Notes: generated by a model not told the origin, from the sequence alone. DNA of 37,941 nucleotides from Bacteroidaceae bacterium (GCA_024401225.1 JAKSLM010000025.1:1-37941); one strand, 5' to 3'; positions 7,111-16,853 are shown, counted from the stretch's first letter. Program-made: numbers and translations.

Positions 7111-7827
7111 ATGTCAGTTATCTTACATATTGAGACCGCAACAGAAGCATGTAGCGTAGCTGTAAGCGAGGATGGAGCAAACATATATTCGGTTGACAAT
7201 TTTGACGAATTGAACCAAGCTGGCAAGAAGGAGACGAACCACTCGAAGCGCCTTGGCTTATTCGTTGATGAGGCAATGTCATTTACTGACAACCATGCCA
7301 TCCCATTCGATGCCGTTGCCGTGAGTTCGGGACCTGGCAGTTATACTGGTCTGCGCATCGGAGTCTCGATGGCAAAAGGCATTTGCTATGGCCAAAACCT
7401 CAAACTCATATCCGTACCCACACTTGAACTGCTTTCCGTTCCTGTGTTGCTGAGATACGACGATCTCCCAGAGGATGCGCTCTTATGTCCGATGCTCGAT
7501 GCAAGACGAATGGAAGTCTACTGCGCCCTCTACACCCGTGCATTGAAAGCCGTGGAAGGTGTTGATGCAAGGATCATAAACGAGGATTCGTTCAAGGATT
7601 ATCTGGATAAGCACCCTGTCTACTTCTTCGGAAACGGTGCAGAGAAGTGCAAAAGCGTAATATCACACCCAAACGCCCACTGGATAGACGGCATCCAACT
7701 GAATGCAAAGTACATGGCACCAATAGCAGAAAGGAAGTTCCTGCGTGAAGAGTATGAGGATGTAGCTTACTTTGAGCCAAACTATCTCAAGGAGTTCGTT
7801 GCCATCAAGGCAAAGAAGCTATTGTAA
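7111..7827 (+). CDS. tsaB: tRNA threonylcarbamoyladenosine biosynthesis protein TsaB
   Basis: A 238-residue ASKHA-fold protein. It partners TsaD and TsaE in making N6-threonylcarbamoyladenosine at position 37 of ANN-decoding tRNAs. Visible motifs are the N-terminal ILHIETATEACSVAV (nucleotide-fold phosphate 1) and SSGPGSYTGLRIGVSMAKG, the strongest TsaB signature, near residues 71-89. The ATG at 7111 is chosen over a TTG six bases earlier. It is first gene of a long plus-strand operon running to porU, about 100 bp after its promoter. Confidence 0.94.
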   Translation: MSVILHIETATEACSVAVSEDGANIYSVDNFDELNQAGKKETNHSKRLGLFVDEAMSFTDNHAIPFDAVAVSSGPGSYTGLRIGVSMAKGICYGQNLKLISVPTLELLSVPVLLRYDDLPEDALLCPMLDARRMEVYCALYTRALKAVEGVDARIINEDSFKDYLDKHPVYFFGNGAEKCKSVISHPNAHWIDGIQLNAKYMAPIAERKFLREEYEDVAYFEPNYLKEFVAIKAKKLL

Positions 7828-7891
7828 GCGCCGTTTCACACATTACTCCGAGCCTTTGGAATACAAACAAAAATAGAATCAGACTCAATCA

Positions 7892-8488
7892 ATGGATTAT
7901 AATACACAAAGAAACAAACTTAAGATGTCCGAGTATGGACGATGCGTGCAGCAGATGGTGGATCATTGCAAGAACATTGGAGACAAAGAGCTGCGCACCG
8001 CCTGTGCCTACTCGATAATAGAGATCATGGCAAGCATGGCGAAAGCCGAGATGAACAATGAGGAGACCGAAACAAAGCTTTGGAATCATCTTGCTGCCAT
8101 TTCGAACTACGAGCTGGACATTGACTACCCTGTCGAGATACTGCCTCACGACGAGGCATCCGACAACAGGCAGCCTATCCCCTACCCTAAGAAGAATATC
8201 AAACGCCGACACTATGGCTCCATCATCGAGTCGTTTGCCGAGAAATTGCCAGAGATAACAGACAAGGAAGAGCAAGATGAGCTTCTTGAACTGGTAGCAA
8301 ACCAGATGAAGCGCAGTCTTGGCAACTGGAACCAGGATGCCATGGACGATGCAAAGATCGTTGATGACATCGACATGTACACTCAAGGCAAGGTGGCACT
8401 CGATCTGAATAAGACACATCTGGTGACAGACGGTGAAGTGCTCAGCAACCTGGTATCAACATCACTCAAGAAGAAAAAGAAGAAATAA
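7892..8488 (+). CDS. DUF4290 domain-containing protein
   Basis: A 198-residue cytoplasmic protein that I recognise as the Bacteroidota DUF4290 family (DYNTQRxKLxMSEYGRxVQxMVxHC at the N-terminus). No function is known to me. It is charged and helical with no signal peptide or membrane segment, and ends in a lysine run (residues 192-198). It sits directly before murA, sharing one base (TAATG), so the two are translationally coupled. This neighbourhood suggests a link to cell-wall synthesis, but only by association. Confidence 0.85.
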   Translation: MDYNTQRNKLKMSEYGRCVQQMVDHCKNIGDKELRTACAYSIIEIMASMAKAEMNNEETETKLWNHLAAISNYELDIDYPVEILPHDEASDNRQPIPYPKKNIKRRHYGSIIESFAEKLPEITDKEEQDELLELVANQMKRSLGNWNQDAMDDAKIVDDIDMYTQGKVALDLNKTHLVTDGEVLSNLVSTSLKKKKKK

Positions 8489-9795
8489 TGGCATCATTTA
8501 TCATTGAAGGCGGACATAAACTTCACGGAGAGATCACACCTCAGGGCGCCAAGAACGAAGCCCTTGAAGTGATCAGCGCAGTTCTTCTCACGGAAGAGAC
8601 TGTAGTGATGAAGAATGTGCCTAACATCCTTGACGTCAACAATCTGATCAATCTGCTCAGCAAGATGGGTGTCAGCGTGCATCAATCGGGCGATCACGAA
8701 TGGACCTTCAAGGCAGAGAGCCTGGACATGGACTACCTGTCAAGTCAGGAGTTTGTGCAGCGATGTGCAGCTTTGCGTGGTTCCATCCTCACCCTGGGGC
8801 CATTGCTTGGACGCTTCCATCGAGCATGCCTTGCAAAACCAGGAGGCGATCAGATAGGACGCCGCCGTCTCGACACCCATTTCCTTGGCATACAGGAACT
8901 GGGCGCAAAGTTTGAGTACAACATCGAACGAGGCGTCTACGAGATTGATGCCAACGAGCTCCAAGGCAAATACATCCTCCTCGATGAGGCATCAGTCACA
9001 GGAACGGCAAACATCATAATGACCGCAGTCCTTGCAAAAGGCACTACGACCATCTACAATGCTGCCTGCGAACCATACATACAGCAGCTGTGCAGGATGC
9101 TGAATGCGATGGGTGCCAACATCACAGGCATAGGTTCCAACCTCATAACCATCGAAGGAGTTGAGCGCCTTCATGGTACGGAGCACACCATTCTTCCTGA
9201 CATGATAGAAGTTGGCTCATTCATCGGAATGGCAGCCATGACTGGCAGCGAGATCACCATCAAGAACGTATCGTACGAGAATCTCGGCATCATCCCAAAC
9301 ATGTTCCGTCGCCTTGGCATCACCATCGAGCACATTGGTGACGACATTCACATCCCTGAGCACGACCACTATCAAGTCACATCATTCATGGATGGAAGCA
9401 TCATGTCGCTTTCCGATGCCCCTTGGCCAGGACTGACTCCTGACCTCCTGAGTGTCATGCTTGTTGTCGCTACGCAGGCTAAGGGTTCGGTACTCATCCA
9501 CCAGAAGATGTTCGAGAGCCGTCTGTTCTTTGTTGATAAGCTCATCGATATGGGTGCACAGATCATCCTGTGCGATCCTCACCGTGCCGTAGTAGTGGGC
9601 CACAACAACGAGTTCAAGCTGCACGGTGCGCGCTTATCATCACCCGACATCCGTGCCGGAATCGCCTTGCTCATCGCAGCCTTGAGCGCCAACGGAGTCA
9701 GCATGATCAGCAACATCGAACAGATAGACCGAGGATACGAAGATATAGAAGGACGTCTCACCGCACTTGGTGCAGCAATCAAGCGAATACAATGA
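8488..9795 (+). CDS. murA: UDP-N-acetylglucosamine 1-carboxyvinyltransferase (Asp-type MurA)
   Basis: Catalyses the first committed step of peptidoglycan synthesis, transfer of enolpyruvate from PEP to UDP-GlcNAc. The 435-residue length is normal. Lys22 in QGAKNEAL matches the conserved catalytic/binding lysine. The active-site loop reads KPGGDQIGRR. Where most enzymes have Cys (E. coli Cys115, in PGGCTIGAR) this one has Asp121 (codon GAT 8848-8850). The following Ile-Gly and Arg126, and the later PDLLSV Asp, are kept, so the enzyme should be active. Asp-type MurA from Mycobacterium and Chlamydia is known to be insensitive to fosfomycin, which alkylates the Cys. The stop overlaps the rimM start (ATGA). 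Confidence 0.96.
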   Translation: MASFIIEGGHKLHGEITPQGAKNEALEVISAVLLTEETVVMKNVPNILDVNNLINLLSKMGVSVHQSGDHEWTFKAESLDMDYLSSQEFVQRCAALRGSILTLGPLLGRFHRACLAKPGGDQIGRRRLDTHFLGIQELGAKFEYNIERGVYEIDANELQGKYILLDEASVTGTANIIMTAVLAKGTTTIYNAACEPYIQQLCRMLNAMGANITGIGSNLITIEGVERLHGTEHTILPDMIEVGSFIGMAAMTGSEITIKNVSYENLGIIPNMFRRLGITIEHIGDDIHIPEHDHYQVTSFMDGSIMSLSDAPWPGLTPDLLSVMLVVATQAKGSVLIHQKMFESRLFFVDKLIDMGAQIILCDPHRAVVVGHNNEFKLHGARLSSPDIRAGIALLIAALSANGVSMISNIEQIDRGYEDIEGRLTALGAAIKRIQ

Positions 9796-10316
9796 TCAGG
9801 AAGGACGACGTTTATCTTATTGGCAAACTGACCAAGACACACGGTCTGAAAGGCGAAGTCAACTTTCAGTTTACCGACGATGTATGGGACACCACCGATA
9901 GCGATTACCTCATCTGCGAGGTGGATGGCATCCTTGTCCCTTTCTTCATCGATGAATACCGCTTCCGAAGCGACACCACCGCGTTGGTAAAGTTCGAGGA
10001 CATCGATTCTGCCGATGCAGCACAGTTCCTTGTCAACAGCGATGTGTATTTTGAAAAGAAATACCAGGAAGAGCTTGATGAAGACGAGGTTTCATTGAAC
10101 TATTTCATCGGATTCACCATGATAAATGGAGACAACGATAGCATCATCGGCGAAATCGTAGACATCGATGACAACACCGAGAACTGGCTGTTCATCGTCG
10201 AACGTGCCAATGGTGACGAAGTTATGATTCCTGCACACGAGGAGTTCATATCAGAAATAAAACAGGAAGAGCGCCAGATGGTGATGGACCTTCCATTAGG
10301 ATTGTTAGATTTATGA
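9792..10316 (+). CDS. rimM: Ribosome maturation factor RimM
   Basis: A 174-residue protein that assists maturation of the 30S head (binding S19/16S rRNA in E. coli). The N-terminal RimM beta-barrel is visible (YLIGKLTKTHGLKGEVNFQF, with the family G-x-x-G-x-x-G-x-x-G-like pattern). A PRC-barrel-like C-terminal half follows (LNYFIGFTMI...IIGEIVDIDDN...WLFIVER...VMIPAHEEFI). It ends in MDLPLGLLDL, the usual family ending. The start is the ATG overlapping the murA stop; longer upstream extension of the frame lies inside murA and is not conserved. It overlaps dxr by 4 bp (ATGA). Confidence 0.93.
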   Translation: MIRKDDVYLIGKLTKTHGLKGEVNFQFTDDVWDTTDSDYLICEVDGILVPFFIDEYRFRSDTTALVKFEDIDSADAAQFLVNSDVYFEKKYQEELDEDEVSLNYFIGFTMINGDNDSIIGEIVDIDDNTENWLFIVERANGDEVMIPAHEEFISEIKQEERQMVMDLPLGLLDL

Positions 10317-11452
10317 AAAAGATTTGTATATTAGGCTCTACAGGTTCTATCGGCACACAGGCCCTTGATGTCATTTCCCAGCATCCGGACCTCTACGAAG
10401 CATACATCCTCACGGCTTACAACAATGCCGACCTTGTGATCGAGCAGGCAAGGAAATTTAAGCCGGAAGCTGTAGTAATAGCCAACGAAGCTAATTATAA
10501 TAAGGTACGCGAGGCTCTTGCCGACCTGCCTATCAAAGTATATACCGGAGCACAGGCACTGTGCGATGTTGTGCAGGACGATAATGTAGATATAGTACTT
10601 GCTTCCATGGTAGGATTTGCCGGACTGGAGCCAACCATTGCTGCCATCAAGGCAAAGAAAGCCATCGCACTCGCCAACAAGGAAACCCTCGTCGTAGCAG
10701 GCGACCTTATCACACGCCTTGCCAACGAGTATCAGGTCCCTATCCTTCCTGTCGATAGCGAGCATTCTGCCATCTTCCAGTGCCTTGAGCCAGGCAACCG
10801 CATAGACAAGATTCTCCTTACCTGTAGCGGCGGTCCGTTCCGCAAGTTTGATGCCGAGCAGATCAAGCATGTCACAAAGGACGATGCACTTGCCCATCCT
10901 ACATGGAACATGGGAGCAAAGATCACCATCGACTCTGCAACGCTGATGAACAAAGGCTTCGAAGTGATAGAGGCAAAGTGGCTCTTTGGCGTTCGTCCTG
11001 AGCAGATTCAGGTCGTAGTCCACCCTCAGTCGGTGATCCATTCCGCTGTTCAGTTTGAGGATGGTGCCGTGAAGGCTCAGCTTGGAGTGCCAGACATGCG
11101 TTTACCTATACAGTACGCCTTCAGTTATCCAAAGCGACTCACACTCAATGGCGACCGTCTGGATCTGTTCAAGATGCAGAATCTCACATTCGATGAGCCT
11201 GACACCAAGCGTTTTCCATGCCTTGCACTTGCTTACGAGGCATTGCATCAGGGAGGTAATGTGCCATGTATCGTAAATGCTGCCAACGAGATTGCCAACC
11301 GTGCATTCATCGACGATCGCATCCCTTATCTGCGCATAGCAGAGATCATCGAGCAGACAATGAAGCACATCGACTTCTGCAACGACTCATCGCTCACCAC
11401 ATATTTAGAAACAGACAAAGTAGCACGCGCATACGCGTCAACACTTATTTAA
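10313..11452 (+). CDS. dxr: 1-deoxy-D-xylulose 5-phosphate reductoisomerase
   Basis: Converts 1-deoxy-D-xylulose 5-phosphate to 2-C-methyl-D-erythritol 4-phosphate with NADPH, the first committed step of the MEP isoprenoid pathway. The 379-residue protein shows ILGSTGSIGTQALD (NADPH-binding), ANKETLV, the metal/substrate motif PVDSEHSAIFQCL and the flexible-loop/active-site segment around MGAKITIDSATLMNKGFE, including the later EAKWLF glutamate. It overlaps rimM by 4 bp and precedes rseP by 24 bp. Two further MEP genes, ispF and ispE, are in this window. Confidence 0.96.
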   Translation: MKKICILGSTGSIGTQALDVISQHPDLYEAYILTAYNNADLVIEQARKFKPEAVVIANEANYNKVREALADLPIKVYTGAQALCDVVQDDNVDIVLASMVGFAGLEPTIAAIKAKKAIALANKETLVVAGDLITRLANEYQVPILPVDSEHSAIFQCLEPGNRIDKILLTCSGGPFRKFDAEQIKHVTKDDALAHPTWNMGAKITIDSATLMNKGFEVIEAKWLFGVRPEQIQVVVHPQSVIHSAVQFEDGAVKAQLGVPDMRLPIQYAFSYPKRLTLNGDRLDLFKMQNLTFDEPDTKRFPCLALAYEALHQGGNVPCIVNAANEIANRAFIDDRIPYLRIAEIIEQTMKHIDFCNDSSLTTYLETDKVARAYASTLI

Positions 11453-11476
11453 TCTCATACAGACCACATCCGTTAA

Positions 11477-12925
11477 ATGGAAGAAGTATTAATCAAAGCT
11501 TTGCAACTCATCGTTGCACTCTCACTCCTCGTTGTTCTTCATGAAGGAGGTCACTTTTTATTTGCAAAACTATTTAAGGTAAGAGTAAAAAGATTCTATC
11601 TGTTCTTTGACTTTCCTTTCTACCCAAAGCCACAGTTCTCTATCTTAACTTTCAAGAACGGCAAGCTTAGCTTCTTCGTTCGTCGTCCAGAGCTTACGCC
11701 TGAGGAGGAAGAAGCAGAGAACAATGTTCCTGATGGTGAGTTCCACACCGAATACGGTATCGGTTACGTGCCACTCGGTGGTTATGTTGACCTCATCGGT
11801 ATGATTGATGAGAACAAGAAGGAACTTGCAGCCGAGACTCACCCATGGGAGTTCCGCACCAAGCCAGCATGGCAGCGCCTGCTCATCATGCTTGGCGGTA
11901 TCCTCATGAATTTCCTCACAGCATTCTTCATCTATGCAATGGTTCTCTTTGCATGGGGCGAATCATATGTCAAGAGTGCTGACATGGAGTATGGAATGAA
12001 GTTTAGCGAAACTGCTAAAGCCGATGGTTTCCGCGATGGCGATATCTTCCTCAAGATTGATGACGAAGTACTCGAATCGTGGACCACAGCTCGCTTGCAG
12101 GACCTCTCGAACGCCAAGACTGCCACTGTGCTTCGCGATGGCAAGGAGAAGGTCATCACCCTTCCTGCCAAGATGAGTCTGCTCGACATGATTCAGGAGC
12201 AGCCTATGTATGCAAGTCCTTTGATGCCTCATGAGATTGACAGCGTCTTCGGCGAACCAGCCATCAAGGCAGGCCTTAAGAAGGGCGATCACATTACTGC
12301 CATCAATGGCACACCAGTAGCCGATCACAACGATATTCAGTATCAGTTGCATCTCTTGTCAGAAGGTCTTAACGAACGTTCAACAGCAGTAGACAGCCTC
12401 AAGCGCCGCACCGTGTCGCTCGTGGTAAACGGAAAGGACACCGTATCGACAGTTCTCACCAGCGACTTCTTGCTCGGCTACAGAAACATCGATCTTTACG
12501 ATCTTTACAAGGACAAGATATACAACAAGGAATACGGATTCTTTGAGTCTTTCCCAGCAGGAGTCAAGCTCGGTTGGGGCACCATCACAAGCTACGTGGA
12601 CCAGTTGAAGTACCTTTTCACAAAGAAGGGAGCACGTAGCGTAGGTGGATTCATCGGCATCGGTAAGATCTTCCCTGACGTATGGGATTGGTACAAGTTC
12701 TGGATGCTCACAGCCTTCCTCTCTGTAGCTCTTGGCGTGATGAATCTGCTCCCTATCCCTGCACTCGATGGTGGCCACGCTATCATTACCATCTATGAGA
12801 TGATAACACGTCGCAAACCATCAGAGAAGTTCCTCGAACGCGTACAGATGATTGGCATGTGGTTATTGATTGGATTGATGATTCTTGCCAACGGAAATGA
12901 TATCCTCCGACTCTTCGGATTGTAA
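11477..12925 (+). CDS. rseP: RIP metalloprotease, RseP/site-2 protease family
   Basis: An intramembrane zinc protease of the inner membrane that cleaves transmembrane anchors such as anti-sigma factors and remnant signal peptides. The 482-residue protein has HEGGH at residues 22-26 in the first membrane helix (the H-E-x-x-H zinc motif). A membrane segment around RLLIMLGGILMNFLTAFFIY supplies the G-x-x-x-N motif. A PDZ-like region follows near residues 240-300 (EPAIKAGLKKGDHITAINGTPV). The third zinc ligand lies in NLLPIPALDGGH (LDGG at residues 430-433). Placement after dxr is common in bacteria. The substrate in this organism is unknown. Confidence 0.95.
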   Translation: MEEVLIKALQLIVALSLLVVLHEGGHFLFAKLFKVRVKRFYLFFDFPFYPKPQFSILTFKNGKLSFFVRRPELTPEEEEAENNVPDGEFHTEYGIGYVPLGGYVDLIGMIDENKKELAAETHPWEFRTKPAWQRLLIMLGGILMNFLTAFFIYAMVLFAWGESYVKSADMEYGMKFSETAKADGFRDGDIFLKIDDEVLESWTTARLQDLSNAKTATVLRDGKEKVITLPAKMSLLDMIQEQPMYASPLMPHEIDSVFGEPAIKAGLKKGDHITAINGTPVADHNDIQYQLHLLSEGLNERSTAVDSLKRRTVSLVVNGKDTVSTVLTSDFLLGYRNIDLYDLYKDKIYNKEYGFFESFPAGVKLGWGTITSYVDQLKYLFTKKGARSVGGFIGIGKIFPDVWDWYKFWMLTAFLSVALGVMNLLPIPALDGGHAIITIYEMITRRKPSEKFLERVQMIGMWLLIGLMILANGNDILRLFGL

Positions 12926-12942
12926 GATTATAATATTGAAGC

Positions 12943-13575
12943 ATGAAAATTCTTGCAGTTGGCATGAATTATGCCGAACATATTGACGAGTTACATAATA
13001 AAGTACTCAAAAACACGTTTAAACCTACAGAGCCTGTCATCTTCTCCAAACAGGAAAGCTCACTATTGCGCGATCATAAGCCGTTCTTCGTTCCCGACTT
13101 CGCCGAGCGATTCGATTATGAAACGGAACTCGTAGTCCGCATAGCTCATGTGGGTAAGGACATCAGCGAACGCTTTGCCCACCGCTACTACGAAGAGGTA
13201 ACGGTAGGCATCGACTTCACCGCCCGCGACCTTCAGAACCGCCTCAAGCAGCAAGGACTGCCATGGGACATCTGCAAGGGATTCGATGGCAGCGCAGCCG
13301 TAGGCGAGTTTGTCAAGATCAAGGACCTGGGAGGCGACATTCAGAACATCAACTTCCGCCTCGACAAGAACGGTCAGACCGTGCAGCAAGGATGCTCATG
13401 CGACATGCTGTTCACAGTCGATCAGATTATTGCCTACGCAAGTCGCTTCTTCACCCTCAAGACCGGTGACCTCATCTTCACAGGCACACCTGTAGGTGTT
13501 GGTCCTGTACAGGAAGGCGATATCCTTGACGGATACATAGGCGAAAGGCATCTGCTTCATCAAAAAATAAAATAA
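12943..13575 (+). CDS. Fumarylacetoacetate hydrolase-family protein
   Basis: A 210-residue single-domain FAH-family protein. It has the metal-binding acidic pair in FDYETELVVRI, the GIDFTARDLQ segment with Asp, the lysine in DICKGFDGSA and the C-terminal glycine-rich loop GDLIFTGTPVGVGPVQEGD. Members act on beta-keto or 2-keto acids (for example acylpyruvate hydrolysis or oxaloacetate decarboxylation); the substrate cannot be told from sequence. It lies 17 bp after rseP and shares its last base with the start of porU (TAATG), so its translation is coupled to porU, although no functional link is obvious. Confidence 0.88.
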   Translation: MKILAVGMNYAEHIDELHNKVLKNTFKPTEPVIFSKQESSLLRDHKPFFVPDFAERFDYETELVVRIAHVGKDISERFAHRYYEEVTVGIDFTARDLQNRLKQQGLPWDICKGFDGSAAVGEFVKIKDLGGDIQNINFRLDKNGQTVQQGCSCDMLFTVDQIIAYASRFFTLKTGDLIFTGTPVGVGPVQEGDILDGYIGERHLLHQKIK

Positions 13576-16500
13576 TGATCACGTACATCCGAACATTAAC
13601 CACCATCATTCTCCTCATGCTCTCTGCATCATTCACTTATGCAGGGAAATGGCGCGACGGCTCATTGCTCAGCAATGGTCGTTGGGTAAAGGTCCGTGTG
13701 GCTAATGAAGGAGTATACCAGTTGTCCAAGTCCTACCTTTCCAGCGTAGGATTCTCCAATCCCGACAATGTGCGCCTCTACGGCTACAACCTTCCGTTAT
13801 TGCCTGAGGCAAACGATGCCAACACACTCGATGACCTTGTTGAGATTCCACTCTACAAGCGTGCTTCCGATGGCGCATTGCTCTTCTATTCCAAGGGACT
13901 GATCGACTGGAAGCGCAGTTCACAGAGCAGCACCTTCACCCACACGGTCAACCCTTACAGCAAGTACGTATATTACTTTCTGACTGAAGATACCAATGCT
14001 GCACCTCGTATGCAGAAGGCACAAGCTGCTGCCCCTTCGCGCAACGTTCAATCCACCTACCTTGCCCACACGCTCATCGATCCCGATGAGTTTTCGTTCA
14101 TAAATGCCGGACGCACCTTCTTCGAGCGTTACGACTACGCAAGCGGCTATCGCAAGGTGTACAACATGCAGCTCGAAGGCACACCGATAGGCGATGTACG
14201 CCTTGCTGTGCAGTTTGCTGCTGCAGGAAAATCGATGTCCTCGCTCACCGTACGCAGCGACTCCAATGCCATCGGCACAATCAACTTCTCGCCTTTGGCC
14301 GAGTTTGAATATGCTAATGTCAATAGTGCAACATACAGCATTGCCAACATTCTGACTGACAAGCTGCGCATCACGTTGCAGCACAATCGCACCGATGGCA
14401 TTTCAGGTCATCTCGACTATCTGCGTGCATCCTACATGACCTCGCTCTCCATCACAGACAAGACCTACCTTGCCTTCACGCCGAATTCATCCGGTAACAC
14501 AACATTCCAACTGAAGCATAAGGATAAAGTGTCAGTATGGAAGGTCACATCTCCTCTTTCAACCTCTGAGATGGAGACCACCGATGCTGATGGCACGTTG
14601 TCGTTCAATACCAATGCTACGACCATCAATGATCAGTTTGTTGCCGTGCGTACCGATGCCGACTTCCCTACTCCGGAGAAGGTAGGCAAAATTGACAATC
14701 AGAACCTGCACGCACTTCACGACATTGACCTCCTTATCATCATTCCATCCAACGGACGCCTACTCGAACAAGCACAGCGACTTGGTGAGGCACATGCTGT
14801 TTACGACAACATGACCTATGCCGTCGTTCGTGCTGATCAGGTCTACAACGAGTTCTCATCCGGCACACCCGATGCGACTGCATATCGTCGCATCATGAAG
14901 ATGCTCTACGACAAGGCATCAGCAAGTTCTGCCCCCGATGCACGCTTCCCTCGCAACCTTCTCCTCTTCGGCGGTTGCAACTGGGACCACCGACTCGTCA
15001 CTTCAGGCATGTCATCCCGTTCAACCGACGACTACCTCCTCTGTTACGAGTCCTATAATTCGTGGAGCCATACCGACAGCTATGTAAGTGAGGAGTACTT
15101 CTGCGTACTCGATGATGGTGAAGGCGTTTCTCCTCTTAAGGAAAAGCCTGATGCTGGTGTAGGCCGCATACCAGTCACTACTCCTGCCGAAGCGAAAAGC
15201 GTAGTCGACAAACTCATCGCATACATCGAGAACCGTAAGGCAGGAGCATGGAAGAACACCATCTGCTTCATGGCTGATGATGGCAACAACAACACTCACA
15301 TGAAGGATGCCGAAGCCGTCATCACCAACACCCGAACTCTCTACCCAGACTTCTACTATAAGCGCATCTATTGGGACAGCTATGAACGTAAGCAGAGCGC
15401 TACAGGATTCAGCTATCCTGATGCCTATAACGCTATCAATAAGATTATGGATGATGGCGCTCTCGTCATGAACTATACTGGTCATGGCGCAGCCTACTGT
15501 CTCTCGCACGAGCAGACACTCAAGACTGCCGACTTCCAGCGCTGGTCATCACCTCGTCTTCCGTTATGGATCACGGCTGGCTGCGACATTTGTCCATTCG
15601 ACATGAACGAGGAGAACCTCGCCTGCGAAGCGCTCCTCAACAGCAAGGGAGCTGCCATGGGCATCATCTCTACTGCTCGCACCGTCTATTCAAGTCCTAA
15701 CCGCGTCATCAACCGCTACCTAATGCGCCACCTCTTTGAAACAACTGAGAGTGGTACCCGCTACACCATCGGCGAGGCACTTGCTATGGCAAAGTGCGAC
15801 ATTGTCCAGCCTTACATCTCGCGTCAAGACTCTATCAACAAGGCACAGTTCGTACTCATGGGTGACCCAGCCATCACCATGCTTGCTCCTACTTATAAGG
15901 TGCGCATCGACTCCATCAACGGTGAAGCTGTGTCGTCCTCGTCTTCCCCACTCTTCAAGGCTGGAGACATAGTAAAGATGACAGGCCACATAGTCGATGA
16001 GCGCGGACTTACCGTACCTACATTCAACGGCACTATCACTCCTACCATTCTGGATGCCGAGCAGGACATCGTCTGCAAGAACAATGCGGGCGATGATATA
16101 GACAATTTCGTATATCAAGATCATCCGCAGACCATCTATTCTGGTTCGTCACTCATCAAGGGAGGCAAATTCAGCCTTTCCTTCCCTGTGCCACTTGACA
16201 TCCTTTATTCCGACAGTAAGGGGCTCATGTACCTATATGCCATCAACGACTCGTGCACTATCGAAGCCAATGGTACGTTCGACCGTTTCACAGTAGGAGG
16301 CACCAACACCGAACTTGCTACCGACACCATAGGTCCGTCCATCATCATCGGGTTCCTTACCGACCATTATGGAGCACCTGTCTTCGATGAGTCGCCTACC
16401 ATCATGGTCAGCATCAGCGATGCAAGCGGTATCAATACCACAGGCAACGGCATAGGCCACGATATTGTTGCCATCGTTGACAACGATGAGAGCCTCACCT

Positions 16501-16841
16501 TCTCGCTCAACTCTTACTACAACCAGACACTTGGCGATTTCACTTCGGGCAGCATCCGCTACACCCTCTCATCGCTCCCTACGGGCAAGCATACCCTTAT
16601 GGTACGTGCGTTCGACTCCTATAACAATCCAGGCATGGCAACCATAGAATTTGAGGTTGTGGAAGGTTTGCAGAAGCGCATCGAGATCTTCGACACAGCT
16701 GGTCGTCTCTATACTGACAATCCTTCAAACCCTCTGCCTCCGGGCATCTACATCCGCCGCATCACCTATTCGTCCGATGCTACTGGATACGAAAACCGCA
16801 AGTCGGAGAAGTTTATTGTCAAAGGCTATCCTAAGCGATAA
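13575..16841 (+). CDS. porU: Type IX secretion signal peptidase PorU-like
   Basis: A gingipain-fold (C25-family) cysteine protease. In Porphyromonas it sits on the cell surface, removes the C-terminal sorting domain of type IX cargo and transfers the cargo to A-LPS. The 1088-residue protein has a signal peptide (TIILLMLSASFTYA). A PorU N-terminal region (KWRDGSLLSNGRWVKVRV) follows. The C25 catalytic domain comes next with His637 in NYTGHGAAYC and Cys670 in WITAGCDICPFD, both in the expected spacing. Ig-like C-terminal domains end in a T9SS-like segment (IEIFDTAGRLYTDN...GIYIRRI). The final domain is typical of PorU itself. It is last in the tsaB-porU run and followed by porV. The two proteins form the attachment complex in species studied. 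Confidence 0.93.
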   Translation: MITYIRTLTTIILLMLSASFTYAGKWRDGSLLSNGRWVKVRVANEGVYQLSKSYLSSVGFSNPDNVRLYGYNLPLLPEANDANTLDDLVEIPLYKRASDGALLFYSKGLIDWKRSSQSSTFTHTVNPYSKYVYYFLTEDTNAAPRMQKAQAAAPSRNVQSTYLAHTLIDPDEFSFINAGRTFFERYDYASGYRKVYNMQLEGTPIGDVRLAVQFAAAGKSMSSLTVRSDSNAIGTINFSPLAEFEYANVNSATYSIANILTDKLRITLQHNRTDGISGHLDYLRASYMTSLSITDKTYLAFTPNSSGNTTFQLKHKDKVSVWKVTSPLSTSEMETTDADGTLSFNTNATTINDQFVAVRTDADFPTPEKVGKIDNQNLHALHDIDLLIIIPSNGRLLEQAQRLGEAHAVYDNMTYAVVRADQVYNEFSSGTPDATAYRRIMKMLYDKASASSAPDARFPRNLLLFGGCNWDHRLVTSGMSSRSTDDYLLCYESYNSWSHTDSYVSEEYFCVLDDGEGVSPLKEKPDAGVGRIPVTTPAEAKSVVDKLIAYIENRKAGAWKNTICFMADDGNNNTHMKDAEAVITNTRTLYPDFYYKRIYWDSYERKQSATGFSYPDAYNAINKIMDDGALVMNYTGHGAAYCLSHEQTLKTADFQRWSSPRLPLWITAGCDICPFDMNEENLACEALLNSKGAAMGIISTARTVYSSPNRVINRYLMRHLFETTESGTRYTIGEALAMAKCDIVQPYISRQDSINKAQFVLMGDPAITMLAPTYKVRIDSINGEAVSSSSSPLFKAGDIVKMTGHIVDERGLTVPTFNGTITPTILDAEQDIVCKNNAGDDIDNFVYQDHPQTIYSGSSLIKGGKFSLSFPVPLDILYSDSKGLMYLYAINDSCTIEANGTFDRFTVGGTNTELATDTIGPSIIIGFLTDHYGAPVFDESPTIMVSISDASGINTTGNGIGHDIVAIVDNDESLTFSLNSYYNQTLGDFTSGSIRYTLSSLPTGKHTLMVRAFDSYNNPGMATIEFEVVEGLQKRIEIFDTAGRLYTDNPSNPLPPGIYIRRITYSSDATGYENRKSEKFIVKGYPKR

Positions 16842-16853
16842 TAGAGTCGTATT

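Noticed and set aside
9570-9791. Upstream extension of the rimM frame inside murA
   Set aside because: The extra residues are not RimM-like and overlap murA by 220 bp; the ATG overlapping the murA stop is the natural start.
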